Below are positions 25,220 through 36,661 of a DNA stretch of 64,000 nucleotides, piece after piece (positions within the stretch are counted from its first letter, which is position 1; every line of letters begins with the position of its first letter). A program made the position numbers and the translations under genes. The DNA comes from Phascolomyces articulosus (taxonomy: Eukaryota; Mucoromycota; Mucoromycetes; Mucorales; Lichtheimiaceae), in assembly GCA_025677815.1 (NCBI GenBank), contig JAIXMP010000047.1, forward strand, positions 124,001-188,000, in the 5' to 3' direction. Under the pieces are notes generated by a model. The model did not search any database. It was not told the DNA's origin and worked only from the letters and a program-made list of their open reading frames with translations.

Positions 25220-25897
25220 TTATGCATCAAGGAGTTCTTTTGCTTTTTTTATTCTTTCATTCACATCAGCAATTTCTATATCCATGTGTTACCGTTTAAC
25301 CATCTTTTCTTGTAACTCCTTCTCAAGTAAAATTAGACCTTCTTCGAATGGTCTAACAAATGATAGTAAATTAGCAAAGGACATTACGTGTCATACTATA
25401 TAACTATATATTACCTTTTCCATAAAGCTACTGGCGGTTGTGCTGTTGGGTTAGGTGAAGAAGGTGATTGAGGTTGTTCTTGAGGCTGTTCTTGAGGCTG
25501 TTCTTGAAGCTATGCTCGAGGTTGAAAGCTAAGAACTTGTTGACTATATACAACGGATTTACCATTTTCTCGTGCAGGAAGTACTTCGATTCATTCAAAA
25601 CCATACAAGTTTAATTGTCTTCCACAGTTTAAATTATAAAAAACTGACGCGTTAAGATGAGTGTCGAAGTGGAAATAACAGTAGCTAATTAGGATACATT
25701 AGTATGCCGGTTAATACGTCAGTTAATAAAGTTGCATAAATTCTAAGCTATACATACTTGGTGTCTTTCAGTTTAGCAATTGATTTCAAACCTGTTGGTT
25801 TGCATTCAAGAATTTTATTACAAACTTCTATTTGCAGTTGGTTCTTAAGTGCTGCGCTTTTCAGTTTAACTTGACAATTTTGATTTGTACGAGGCAT
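25220..25897 (-). pseudogene. Decayed gene with PQEQ repeats, unknown family
   Basis: The minus strand starts at an ATG (25897-25895) with MPRTNQNCQVKLKSAALK and LKSIAKLKDTKYV, followed by a GTATGT-like donor. A second exon-like stretch contains EVLPARENGKSVVYSQQVL but is interrupted by in-frame stops on both sides. It then has three tandem QEQP-type units (about 25475-25510) and PTAQPPVALWKR. The last stretch has PFEEGLILLEKELQEKMVKR, a TAA, and a Glu/Lys-rich coiled-coil-like end finishing LLDA at 25220. At least three nonsense codons make it non-functional as read. Confidence 0.4.
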
Positions 25898-26060
25898 GAG
25901 ATTCCGAGTGTGGTATTTTTTTGTATAAATGGTGATTATTGTACGTCTTTGAAGTTAGGATTATTGAACGAAAAAAATAAAAAGAGGAAGTGAAAGATAA
26001 CCAGCAATGTGTTAAGAAGGAAAACGACAGTTACAGTATTTTGATTTTTTTTTGTCACCC

Positions 26061-26169
26061 GAAGAACCGGAACTGAACTGGAACCGAACCGTGAAAGTCG
26101 GGACGGTTCCTATAAGATTCGAATCGAACCGAACCCGATTCTTTATATAAGAACCGAAGAACCGAAAAA
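26061..26169. repeat. GAACCGAA repeat cluster, left copy
   Basis: A cluster of GAACCG(A) units around a small palindrome (GATTCGAATC near 26118-26127). It ends with GAACCGAAGAACCGAA. A related cluster in opposite orientation lies at 27235-27316. Together they may be the ends of one 1.26 kb non-autonomous element or two copies of a short repeat. Confidence 0.55.
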
Positions 26170-27234
26170 GTAATCTAGAGTAGTAATGTAATGGTAACAT
26201 TATATTTCAGAGGCTATTCTCCTTTCAACTACTTTGCGACATATGTACAACATATTCATCATTGTATCTTTGCGAGCAACAGCTATTTTTTTTATCAAAT
26301 GTTCCCTTATTCACAGTAAATCTAGTTATCAATCAATTCGTTTTTGGATAAATGATGTTTATGATACAATAGCCTTGATATTTACTATTTGACTCAATGG
26401 TCAGTTGTTGTTTTTTTCCTTTGGATGGACTTGAGAGGTTTTCCCCATTTTTTAACAGTGACCCCCCTTTTTCAGTGCCACAATCTTCTGGAACATTTTT
26501 AATTTGGAAATATGTCTTTTCTACACCAAATGACCATCTACTTACCAATTCATCCATCTTACCAAGCTTCTTTTTTTTATATACTTTTCTACAGTTATAA
26601 CAATTATTTTTCTTTATGATCCTTTTACACTATTTATTTTTATTTGGGACATGTTCTAAACGGATCATTTTTTATTTTGGAAACGTTTTACTACTACGAT
26701 ACAATAATCATCCTTTTATCTTCACGCCGTCCACAATCAGCATTATCTTTTTTTATATGTTTTTTTCACAAGGTGGTGACTATATTCTTTTGTGATCTAC
26801 TCAGTATGATCACCGATTTTTTCATACAGAAATGATAATCTTTCAGGTACAACCTGTTCTCCCTTTCGAAATGGTTCTGTTTTTGGATACTTTGTTATTA
26901 TAAAGATATTGGGTGATTGGATGTGATTTTTTATTATACGTATGTAATACTCACTAAGCACCTACACCAGAATCGTCTTCTTTTACAATCCAATGCACAT
27001 AGGGTATGAAACTGGAGATTATTAAAGATTGAGGCCATAGTGTTTGCTTTTTTAGCATTTAGTACTATGTACATAAGATATAGCATAATTTAAAATGTTA
27101 TTCGTAATAAAGATATCAATTTCAAAATGATTTTTTACTATATTTTATAGTAGTCTATAACAATTATTTGCCTTTATTGATCGAGTATATGAGTTTCGTT
27201 TGTACATTTGCATCCTTTTATGTATACCTGAGTA
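26170..27234. other. Sequence between the two GAACCGAA clusters
   Basis: No convincing gene. A 74-codon minus-strand frame (26333-26557) has balanced composition, including WSFGVEKTYFQIKNVPEDCG, and could be a relic exon, but nothing adjoining supports it. The rest is AT-rich with poly-T runs. Confidence 0.35.
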
Positions 27235-27316
27235 CTCGGTTCTCGGTTCTCGGTTCTACCCACGATTTGGTTTGGTTTGGTTCGATTCCTTAGAAGAATC
27301 GAACCGAACCGAACTG
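27235..27316. repeat. GAACCGAA repeat cluster, right copy (inverted)
   Basis: Three CGGTTCT units are followed by GGTTTGGTTTGG and a 10-bp stem hairpin (GGTTCGATTC against GAATCGAACC, 27279-27306), then GAACCGAACCGAAC. Read on the minus strand, the order (hairpin, then GAACCGAG units) matches the left cluster. The interior differs by several substitutions, so the two copies are old or distinct. Confidence 0.55.
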
Positions 27317-28312
27317 TGGGGAATCCTACTTCTAATCAAAATACTGTATAAAAAAGTGTCAAATATGTAACAAACTATTTTATGTACTTTTTCCTTCTAC
27401 CATATACTTTTTCCCTGTTGATTACTTTAAGCTTTTTTTATGACCTGTCTCGAACAAATATGTGAACCTTGACGCTGTGTTCAAAGGAGACATTAAATAA
27501 AACAATAATTTTCACCGTATAAGAAAAGTTGCCTGACAGCAATTTACAGCACTATTACGATGATTCTCCGGGACAGGCTTTTATCAAATGGATCACTCCT
27601 CCTCCTTCTGAATCTGAGTAGACATACTATTTATACTTCCTTTGTAACAATTATTTTATTTTATTTTTATCTCTACTTTCCCCTAGTCTGCTCTCACCAC
27701 TTCGCTAGAAAATTCTACATCTTTATACCACTTACCTTCTATATACAGACCCTATACAGCCCCTTCATCTTTTGTATGATGTTTACTTTTAACGTTTCTC
27801 TCTTAACTTTTTCCCTGCTTACGAGCGCAGGGTTTACATATGCTTATATCATCCTCTATTTGCCTCGAACAAAATTGTCCGCCAAGGACGATGTGTTTAA
27901 CAGAAACGTAAACTTTTAAGCGTATAAAAAAAGGTGGAAGCGAGCAAGTTAAGTGGTTGAACTAAACATCAACGTCTTCAGTACATTATAATATGAAAAC
28001 AATCAGTAGTTATTTAGAACCCTTTCTTCTATACCCTCTCTTCCACACCTTTCTGTGTTTGTCCTCTTTATGATCCTGCGTCTTTCAAAAAAAAAAAAAC
28101 CTTTTACATAAATCAATGAAGCTTCCACATATACATTTAAAAAACTGATGTCCAGTTCTTCGGATGTTATTAAAATCCATAAAGATTCTTTCGCATTTTA
28201 TTTAAAAAAGACAAACTGGTTATCCTTTGTAAGCCATGATGCTTGAACAAAAGTACAACCTACGGTATTTTTATCATTTTCTTTTTAATTAAAAGAATTC
28301 CGAAGACTGAAG
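27317..28312. other. Intergenic with a possible relic exon
   Basis: Mostly AT-rich. At about 27549-27626 one plus frame reads QHYYDDSPGQAFIKW followed by ITPPPSESE and a stop, which looks like a real protein C-terminus, but no upstream exon could be joined. The overlapping 119-codon frame at 27560-27919 is hydrophobic and low-complexity and probably not a gene. Confidence 0.3.
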
Positions 28313-28745
28313 TCAACAAGTACTGAAAAAGTTGAGCTTCTTACCCTTTAAATAACCAACGTGCCCGAATTTCACATGGTGACTGCCTTCCATGGAGTCC
28401 CGAAATTCTACGTATTTATACATACAGGGTTTCCAACAAGCAATGTCGCATTTGCCTAATACTGATGTCGCAAAAATTAAACTTTTATAATATAAAATCA
28501 TGCCCTAGTTTTTGACTAGGATTATGGATTCCAACATTATCTGGGTCTAATCCCCTAGATATGTTAGTTGTACCAAAAAATAGGCAATTTTACCCCGCTC
28601 TTATTCTGTTCGTGTAACCATTGAAATAAACATGTGAAATAAAGGTACCACATCGTCCATACAGAACAACTGTCAATCAACAACAACAGTGGTTTCTAAT
28701 TCCCATGGAAACGTTATGTCTTTGATTCTTACTATAGTAAATCGT
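28313..28745 (-). pseudogene. Decayed gene fragment, unknown family
   Basis: One minus-strand frame, interrupted by stops, reads TIVRIKDITFPWELETTVVV, then CMDDVVPLFHMFISMVT, then after more stops SVLGKCDIACWKPCMYKY and SHHVKFGHVGYLKGKKL to 28313. The persistence of one frame over 400 bp with sensible composition points to an old coding sequence. No family is recognised. Confidence 0.35.
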
Positions 28746-29010
28746 ATATCCTGAAAAAAGCACATCTTATTGTACATAAAAATATAACAAAATGTATATA
28801 TATATTCAGTCATTATAAAATAGAATTATTTTTTAAATAGTCTTTATACAAAAGATATATTTTTATTTTCTAATAAAGCAAAAAGGTTGATACAATAAAA
28901 AGCAAATATAGTAGAAACGAAATATAGTTTGGGGTAAATCGTGTGAAATGACGGGAAAATGAGGATTAAATGTAGAAGATTTGAAGTAATAAGGTGTATT
29001 TTAAGGAAAT

Positions 29011-29693
29011 TTACAACTTGGCGCCAGCAGGCTTGATGGACTTGAAGACGTTGTCCAACTTCATAGCCAACATGATTTGACCCTTGACCTTAAGCTTACC
29101 GCTCATGTAAGCCTTTTGACCTATTGAAATGGCGAAAAGAATAATGTTTAGTGATATCATTCATACTGTTTCCCTTTTCCTTTAGATAACCCTCCTTGCT
29201 TTTTTTTGTGTTCCTTTTCTTCTTTACTCTTCTTTTATCACGTATAGTTATATTCCTTTCCATTTTAAAATATCCCATAATACATACCGTTAAGCTTGCC
29301 AGAAGCCAAAGCGACGAAATCTTCATCCTTCAAGGTCAAAGTGGCATCAGCCTTAGCACCCTTACCACGGAAGACCTTACCTTCCTTCTTGGCATCGACA
29401 GTGTAGATTTCTTCCTTACCATCCTTCTTGATGACGAATTGGAAGACACCGTTGACCTAAAAATTATCATTTTGATTGATTGATTTTTATATTAGCATAA
29501 AAGACAAAAAAAGAAAAAAAAATTCGTATATGATGTATAGCAATATGACCCAATCAAAAAATGAACAATAATAATAATATTTTACCTGCTTCATAAGCTT
29601 GGCCTTTTCATCAGCAGTCATGCCTTCGAAAACCTTGGCAAGTTCAGCAATGAGTTCAGAGGACTTGAAACCGGGAACAATGATATCAGACAT
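29011..29693 (-). CDS. SCP2 sterol-carrier domain protein with peroxisomal targeting tail, 3 exons
   Basis: The product has 128 residues and is a stand-alone SCP2 domain, a small lipid carrier that binds sterols and fatty acyl chains. Exons on the minus strand are 29693-29586, 29456-29288 and 29120-29011. The sequence covers the whole fold: N-terminal helices (SSELIAELAKVFEGMTADEK), the central strands (VNGVFQFVIKKDGKEEIYTV, DATLTLKDEDFVALASGKL) and a C-terminal segment MSGKLKVKGQIMLAMKLDNVF. It ends in AKL, an accepted variant of the type-1 peroxisomal targeting signal SKL, so a peroxisomal matrix location in fatty-acid oxidation is likely. Codon use is strongly biased (AAG, GGT, GCC, CTT), more so than in neighbouring genes, which suggests high expression. 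Confidence 0.93.
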
Positions 29694-32600
29694 GTTTGAA
29701 TAAGTTTTGTTTGTGTTGATGAATATGAAAGAAAAGAATTAATTTTTTTTTGAACTGGAATTGAGCCGTATTTAAATAGTAGAAAAGAATTTGACCGCTT
29801 TTCCTAAAATGAATGATTTCTGGATGACATGCACAGCGTTACTTTTGAATCTTATCCAAAAATGGTACAAATGCTATTACGTTCTCTTGGATTACCCCAC
29901 TCAGTCCATTCATTTCACTTCCCACCTTTAAAAAAAAAATTATACAGTCAGCAAGTAATACCATGGAGGTATCTTTCTTTTGACTCATGTCTATTTGATA
30001 ATAAAATATTATCATCGTATTTTCTCTTTTTTTTTTCTGTTTGTGTATGAATATAAACATATCTGCATATCACTCATAAAATATGCGCGTTCTATTTCTC
30101 CCCATTGTTTTCTTTAAGGTTTCTTAGGCAAAAAATCTATATGGCTAATAAGTAGCTCCGCCTAGATTTTTCGGAATTGGGGATCTCCGTATTTATTATT
30201 AATATACATATACTTTGCACATTGCATTGGATTATTTAATTCATCTTATTCTCGTATGGGTCTTTTTCTTTTCACTAGATGGATGGTATTATATATTATG
30301 AAAATTGTTATATTGCTTACGGTATGATACACAATTTTTTTTGCCAAGTTAATACAAATTATGTTGTTGGTATTATTTACAAGAATTTCTTGACGTGCGG
30401 AATAAATCACGACTGTTAGACTTTTTAGGTGTACACCTAAAATTGAGTATTCACATGTGGTTTATTTTTGATAGTGGATCGGCCAGTCAATCCATCCTCG
30501 TTAAACCTCAAAAAAAAGTGTATTTAATCATTCCCAATCAGTTCCCCGCCCATTTGATGAAAACACACGTATAATATTTCAGAATGCTTGTCACACACAA
30601 TGACTCCCCAGTTTTGTTAAATTATCTTCCATAGGAGTGAAAAATTGACCGAGTCTCTCTATGGTGAAATTGTGGTGTTATTGTTATTTACTATTGTTCA
30701 TTACAATGATCATTTCAAACCATATTAATGGGTATTAAAAAAAAAACCAAACCATAATACATCAACTTTATGTATTCTGAGATCATGTTCTCTGTTTTTT
30801 CTTGTTTTAAAATGGGTAAAAATAGCCGTATATACTGTTAGGCCAGGATCAATGATTAGAGTTTAATAATAATATATAGTAGAAGGCTATTATGAATAAA
30901 ACGTGACATATCTAATTATTATTACATATTCACCAACAACATTCTCGACTATGCAATGACAACATTTATTGGTAAGTGCATGATAATTTTGATCGGTCAA
31001 ACAGATCGGACATAATACATGGACCATTTCATTTTCATGTGAAGGAATCTGTGCATTGTACTATCATATGCATCCACTCGCCATTATACCCGAAAGCTGG
31101 TGCTTATTTTGCTGACTTTACTGATATAATCTGGGGAAAAAAAACAACCATCGTCTATTGTTATTAGAATGTTGATCAGTCGTTAAGTAAGAGTGAAATG
31201 TATCGTATAAACATATATATATTAGTGACAGTTATTATCATAGTAGTTCTATTTTTTTTTAAAAAAAAATAGTCAAAATAGGTTCACTATTATTAAATGT
31301 GATCATTTATTTTCATTGATCTTCATCGTAAAGTCTTTCCCCCACAATACTTGAATGAATAAACCAATGACATTTTGCGTCACAGATTCTTTTGTTTCTT
31401 TACTGTATCACATTCACACTTTGTTTTTCCCTCGCTTTATTTTTTGGTTAGTCATAACACTAATATGCTCCCTGCCGTACCTAAAATGAAGCTACCATCG
31501 TAGTATATCCCAAAAAAAACATGGGGATATCCAGAAACAAACACATATTGAAATAAATATATAATAAATTATTTATTTGGGATTTCGTTCTTTAGGAATT
31601 GAAAGATAGGTTCTTCATATGCTTCTCTTGACTAATTTTCTTTCTCATGGATTTTTTTTTCGGATGGTCGATCTTCAGTAAAATATTAAGAACGGCTATT
31701 CAACATGCACCTGTACGATTTGTCGATTATGTCAGTATTTTCTATTTAAAAAATATAATACTTGAATGATAATCAAAAGAAACATAAATGACAAGTATTT
31801 CCCCAAGATACTCATAAGTATTTGTAATTCCTTGTGATTATATATGAAATCATTATGAATCGAGTAAGGAAGCTTATATTTTGTATGAAAGCCAGTTATC
31901 TGGATGGATCAAACTATAATAAAGTATTTTACTTGTAATGATTTAAATTAAATTCACTGATTTGCAAGCATTATCAAAAATAATAACTATGATGATTTTC
32001 GCTTTTTTTTTTTTTTATAAAATGCGTCAGGTTATATTTCTGATACACATTGGTGGATTTATCCATATGGATCACCAATTTTTATTTCTGAACATGTCAT
32101 GTTTTTTCGTGATACTGTACTGGCAAATAAACACAATGCTACAGTTAGAAGACTGACTATGTTTGAAAAGATACTCTCAGAATTGTTTTGTCGTCTTCCA
32201 TTTTTATGTATATAGGATATAGGTATATGGCTATTTCAATTGCTTCTATTACCAAAGATTTCTACGTCAAGCAATTGTTTCGTAACAAGCGATTTTCGAT
32301 GATAATATTTTAAACAGTGTTGTACAATAGTGGTCCGGTGATAATACGTTATATGATAAATTTATTGAAACGGATTGCTCAAGGAAGAGGAGAAGGATCA
32401 TTTCCATATTATAAATCCAAAATGAAGAAATTCTTCAATCTCACACGTAATATCGTGTTCATATTATTACTTTGGAAATAGATAACTATTATTCCGATAT
32501 ATATATAATAATTGACTTCATGGAAGAATTCTATCCATGTTGTTGAAGGATGTAAAATAAATATCATATTATGCATGAATAGAATATACCTGTGTGTGTG

Positions 32601-32743
32601 AATGAAATAGCACGGAAGGAGCAGTATCTTTTATTTTTCTTCCCACCACAATTCTATATTGTACCACACAAAATTATATCTGGTAACCTTTTTGCCTTGT
32701 ATATTTTGATTCAAAAAGGTTATTAAAAAAAACTTGAATAACA
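29694..32743. other. Large gene-free AT-rich intergenic region
   Basis: Three kilobases with no supported gene. The first 100 bp form the promoter of the SCP2 gene, with an AT-rich element TATTTAAATAG near 29769. Short frames at 29829-30050, 30976-31167 and 31962-32156 lack recognisable features. A 20-bp perfect palindrome is listed separately. Confidence 0.45.
30423..30442. promoter_or_regulatory. Perfect 20-bp palindrome
   Basis: TTTTAGGTGTACACCTAAAA reads identically on both strands. It lies about 730 bp upstream of the SCP2 start and could be a dimeric transcription-factor site, but no second copy was noticed and no function can be claimed. Confidence 0.3.
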
Positions 32744-33727
32744 ATGATGGAAAATCAAGTACCCGTTTGGATTAAAGCGTGGTTTGTCATTAGCTCATTG
32801 TTAGTTTTATGGGTAGGTTGAATGAAAAAATAAAATAAAAACAATCCCGGAAACAAAGTTTCATTCATTAACATAAATCTCGGATCAATAGGATGCTGGC
32901 TATTGTTTGTTGAGGTAAACATAGGAAATGGAGCAAATGGTTTCTTTTTTTTTTAACATGAAAATGTTCATTAAGAAAGAAAAAAATGACCATGTTTTTG
33001 TTTTAAATAGACCCCATAGTATGGAAGGTGGAAAATGGAATCTTTTGTGGCGACCTTATATTTTATATGGCAAGGTATTATTTTATGCAGGCAACAACTT
33101 GTATGTGGATCAGTTTGCTGATGTTTTAAAATTACATTTTGTATTCAGGTTGATAAATTCTATGGTATTGAAGCTTGGAACGAAGAAGATGGATTTACTG
33201 GTGCCCAAGGTAATTAATCATATTTGTTACTAATCATTCCTGTCCATCCATGGTCCTTCCTTTTTTCTTAACTGACCCATTTTCCTTTTTACAAAAGCTT
33301 TCATGAACTTGGTAGAAACAGCACTAAACTTTGTGTATCTTTGGATGGTATCTAACTCTCAAAAACCTGGTCGTACATCGTTGGTTGGTTTCTCTGCTGT
33401 TATATTAACTGTGGCCAAGACTGTCCTCTATTGGTTAGTTGAATTCTATTCCGGAATGAGACACACTGGTCATAATGAATTATTTGACTACATTTTGCTC
33501 TGGATTGTAAGTAGAAAAAGCATCCAAACAAAACGCATTTTTTTTTCATAACACAATTCCATTTTTTCCATCTCTTTCTGATTTAACTGATATAATTAAA
33601 CAATGTATAGATTCCCAATGGTGCATGGATTGTTGTTCCAAGTATGATTGCTATTGTACTTGGTAAAGATCTTGTCAATCGTTTGGATACTTTGGATAAT
33701 ATCAACAATAACAAAAAGGATAATTAA
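32744..33727 (+). CDS. EXPERA/EBP-like membrane protein (sterol isomerase-like), 6 exons
   Basis: The product has 180 residues with four or five predicted membrane helices and resembles emopamil-binding protein, the sterol delta8-delta7 isomerase of the ER. Exons are 32744-32812, 32892-32914, 33011-33074, 33149-33209, 33298-33506 and 33611-33727; the second is only 23 bp but preserves frame. Features that align with EBP are the helix FMNLVETALNFVYLWMV with its Glu, LYWLVEFYSGMRHTGHNEL corresponding to the EBP LTEHRDGFQHGELGH region, and IIPNGAWIVVPSMIAIV for the last helix. The Lys/Asn-rich end NNNKKDN faces the cytosol. True isomerase activity is not proven, because many fungal EXPERA proteins are divergent and fungi also use the unrelated ERG2 enzyme. 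Two adjacent ATGs start the frame; I took the first. Confidence 0.85.
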
Positions 33728-33796
33728 CTTATATCATCACGTATCATATTAATAATAATAACAACAACAATGCAAGATATTTTTATTTATATTTAT

Positions 33797-34090
33797 TTAC
33801 AGTTGGATTTCCTTGTATTTTGCTTCAAGTTCTGGATCAACAAACTTCCATACGAAAACTTCGGTCTTGTTCTTTTCAGTGGGCGCAACACCTTTGTTAA
33901 GAGCAGCCGGGTCACGATGAATGTTTTTTGTGAGAATGTTTGAATTTTTTAATTGAAGGAGGATACGAGTCTTGAGGTGTGAATTGGATACAAGTTGTTG
34001 TTCGAATTGGGGAATATAGGTTGCAATTGCCTTGGTTGTCATGGGCCCATTTTGAGCAATTAAAGATTTTACGATTTTGGCGCCTGACAT
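33797..34090 (-). CDS. Small conserved-looking protein, unknown function
   Basis: The open frame from ATG 34090 gives 97 residues: MSGAKIVKSLIAQNGPMTTK, then a helix-rich middle (FEQQLVSNSHLKTRILLQLK), NIHRDPAALNKG, and KTEVFVWKFVDPELEAKYKE. The helix-helix-strand layout resembles a small winged-helix fold such as those in mitochondrial ribosomal or polymerase-associated proteins; this is inference only. An alternative gene model starts at 34257 (MPSKPFFF...IDSFFRRQ), splices from GGTACC near 34168 to the acceptor TCAG at 34088-34085, and joins in frame as RRQGAKIVKSL. That would add a basic amphipathic, mitochondrial-looking presequence. The gene is convergent with the EBP-like gene, only 69 bp apart. 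Confidence 0.7.
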   Translation of the reverse strand: MSGAKIVKSLIAQNGPMTTKAIATYIPQFEQQLVSNSHLKTRILLQLKNSNILTKNIHRDPAALNKGVAPTEKNKTEVFVWKFVDPELEAKYKEIQL

Positions 34091-34257
34091 TTTGAAAGTT
34101 GTATGGATATAATAATAATCTGTTGTTGTTTTTTCCAAAAAACAAAAAAAAAACTCATACGGGTACCTTGACGTCGGAAGAATGAATCAATCAACCAATT
34201 AAAGATTGGCATTTTCAGATTTCTGCTGGTCAAGAAAAAGAAAGGTTTGGATGGCAT

Positions 34258-34687
34258 TTTAACATGTAGTCTTTATGGTAATAACAACCAAGAAATACGA
34301 ATAATGATAATGTTGATCATAGTAATATATCATCTAATATATGAAAATATTAAGTATATAGTCCTCATATTCCTTTTTTTCATATGAACAACAAAAAACA
34401 TGAACTGTCAAAGCAATGATTAATTATGGTAGTTACTATAGCATTTTAAATATAGGGGATTTCACCACACCAGATTATATTTTATATTTGAATATATATA
34501 TATAATTTTTATTTTATTGAAGACATTGGTCTTCTTGATTATTGTAGAATAGTATATAACCATATGTCATATCTCGAAGTAAGGATGATTTTGATCATGC
34601 TTCATAATAGCATTTCAAATTCCTTCACATTTATTTTTGTATATGGTTATTATGCTTTATTTATTGACAAACTTTTTTTTATATATT
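34258..34687. other. Intergenic, no gene seen
   Basis: AT-rich spacer of 430 bp between two minus-strand genes, containing TA repeats near 34494-34504. It holds the 3' end of the oxidoreductase gene and the promoter of the small-protein gene. Confidence 0.4.
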
Positions 34688-36045
34688 TTACAAGTTAATG
34701 ACACGTCCTTCATCAGAACTTTGTTTTGCTAATTCAATGACACGAATGCAGTTGACACCATGTTGAGGTTTAACAGCCAAATGGTTAGGATCGTTCTTGA
34801 GAATGGATTCACCTACATTATTGTAGAATGACAAATAATCACCATTGGCAGTTTCGACCTGACCAACGACGTGTACACCATTGATATCTGAGTTAATAGT
34901 TCCCCATCGATCTGTTGATTCGACACCATAGCCAGCACTGGAGGGTAATAAACCAGCCTTCAGTTGATCCTCTTGTACATCCAAATGATGCTTGACAAAC
35001 GAACCATCCATACCACGAAGTGAGAAACGTAATACAGGTGATTGACGAGCAAGCATACTGGATCGTAAGATGACATTGAAATCATTGGGGTATTTCATGA
35101 TAATGGTGAAATCATCAATGACGCTTGATTCCTTGAGTTGACGTTGATTACCAATAGTAGCAAATAAACTCGTTGGGAGACCGAACAATGATAAGGCTTG
35201 ATCGATAAGATGAGCACCAAGGTCATACAACATGCCTGATCCAGGTTGATCATCCTTTTCACGCCATCCAGCCTTGACAAAGTTACGGAAACGATCAAAG
35301 TGTGATTCAAATTCAACGAGACGACCCAAGTGTTTATTTTCAACAAGTTTCTTTACAGTTAAAAAGTCGCCATCCCATCGTCGATTTTGATAGACACTGC
35401 AAATTTTACCAGTTTTTTCAGAAATTTGGACAAGTTCACTTGCTTCTTGAGAAGTAATAGTAAATGGTTTTTCAACGACGACTGGTAATTTTTTATAGAA
35501 TGAATAATTTAGTATTGAGCGTCTTTGGAATTCATTGATTCTTTCTCCAAATGATCCCATCCATCCCACTCCACTAGATAATTCAAATTACCCCCCCTCT
35601 CCTACTTTCTTTGTATATTACATACCATGTTTTCCTTTCTCCATAGCCTGCTTGGCGAGAGGATAATGTGAATCATTAGGGGTTGTGATGACGACGAGAT
35701 CGATATTTTCCATAGCAAAGAGCTCATCGGTACTCTTGGCAACGGTTACCCATGGGTAGACTTCTTTACTTTTATCGCTGTGACGCTCAACTACAGCTGT
35801 CAATTGAAGATGAGGGGATGATACGATCAAAGGGCAATGAAAGGTACGCGACGCAAAACCTATATTTTTTTATAAAAAAAATAAGAATATATATAGAAAA
35901 CAGCAAATTAGTATTCTTATGCTATTACCACACTTTACACAACCGTCGCAAATACAATAAAAACCTCCTATATATATATATATATATACTATCAAATAAA
36001 CTTACCAAAACCAACAACACCAACGTTTACTTTTTGTTGAGACAT
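34688..36045 (-). CDS. GFO/IDH/MocA-family NAD(P)-dependent oxidoreductase, 3 exons
   Basis: The product has 355 residues and is a soluble dehydrogenase of the glucose-fructose oxidoreductase/inositol dehydrogenase family. Exons on the minus strand are 36045-36006, 35859-35626 and 35481-34688. The N-terminus carries the Rossmann strand VNVGVVGFGFASRTFHCPLI. It is followed by DLVVITTPNDSHYPLAKQAM and, across the second intron, GKHVVVEKPFTITSQEA with the EKP motif that positions the cofactor. The C-terminal domain contains GMLYDLGAHLIDQAL, the usual D-x3-H substrate-site helix. The acceptor at 35482 was chosen because it alone restores KHVVVEKPF; the open frame upstream of it, at 35488-35569, is intronic. 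There is no targeting signal. The sugar or polyol substrate is unknown. Confidence 0.92.
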
Positions 36046-36661
36046 GATTCAATTATGGGAATATAAAATAAAATAAAAAAGGATATATAAAAAGAAAGGA
36101 AAAAAAAAAGAGAATTGAAATAGAAAGGGTCTTGTATTAATAAGCGTTGGATGGGAGTTGGCGGGTCCCATAAGCGGAGTTCGTGGGACAGCGTCTTGCA
36201 CTTTACATCGGTTTTACACTAATCATTCCGCGGCCACCCAAAATTTAGACTGTTCGGATTTATATTGAAGGGTCCTCATTTTCTTGGTACACGCAAATCA
36301 TTTGATGATATAATGGATTCTTTATTGAAGCACATTATTTCATGGAATAAATAACATTGAGAATAGTGCGTCAAATATATGATTGTTTTCAAGTGTATGT
36401 TGCAGGAATAAAATAGGAAGAAGAATTTTTTTTGGCATCCTGTTTAGCACAAGGCAATTAAACAGAGAGGTAGTTCTAATATGACAATAGATAGTACAGA
36501 TCATTATCAACAAAATGCTCACTTTATTTTACAAGTTCTTACTCTAATAATTGCGTTGCTTAGTAATTGACATGTATTAGTGCTATAAGAGCCCGATTGC
36601 TGAGATCTATAGCTATTCATTATTAGATCTATATATTGGCTTTTTCTTATTACTTTATATC
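36046..36661. other. Promoter of the oxidoreductase and left flank of the composite element
   Basis: The 200 bp next to the gene contain a locally GC-rich stretch (36150-36240) with GGCGGGTCCC and GCGGCC, a plausible promoter. The remainder up to 36661 is AT-rich and ends at TTATAT immediately before the element's C run. No gene is seen. Confidence 0.4.

Noticed and set aside
27279..27289. GGTTCGATTCC resembles a tRNA B box
   Set aside because: It is part of the GAACCGAA hairpin; no A box and no cloverleaf can be drawn around it.
27560..27919. 119-codon hydrophobic open frame that could be a membrane protein
   Set aside because: Composition is that of translated T-rich DNA, there are no loops of normal composition, and another frame at its start looks more coding.
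35482..35569. In-frame ATG upstream of the third exon of the GFO/IDH/MocA gene
   Set aside because: The peptide there breaks the conserved KHVVVEKP junction; splicing at 35482 restores it, so this is intron.
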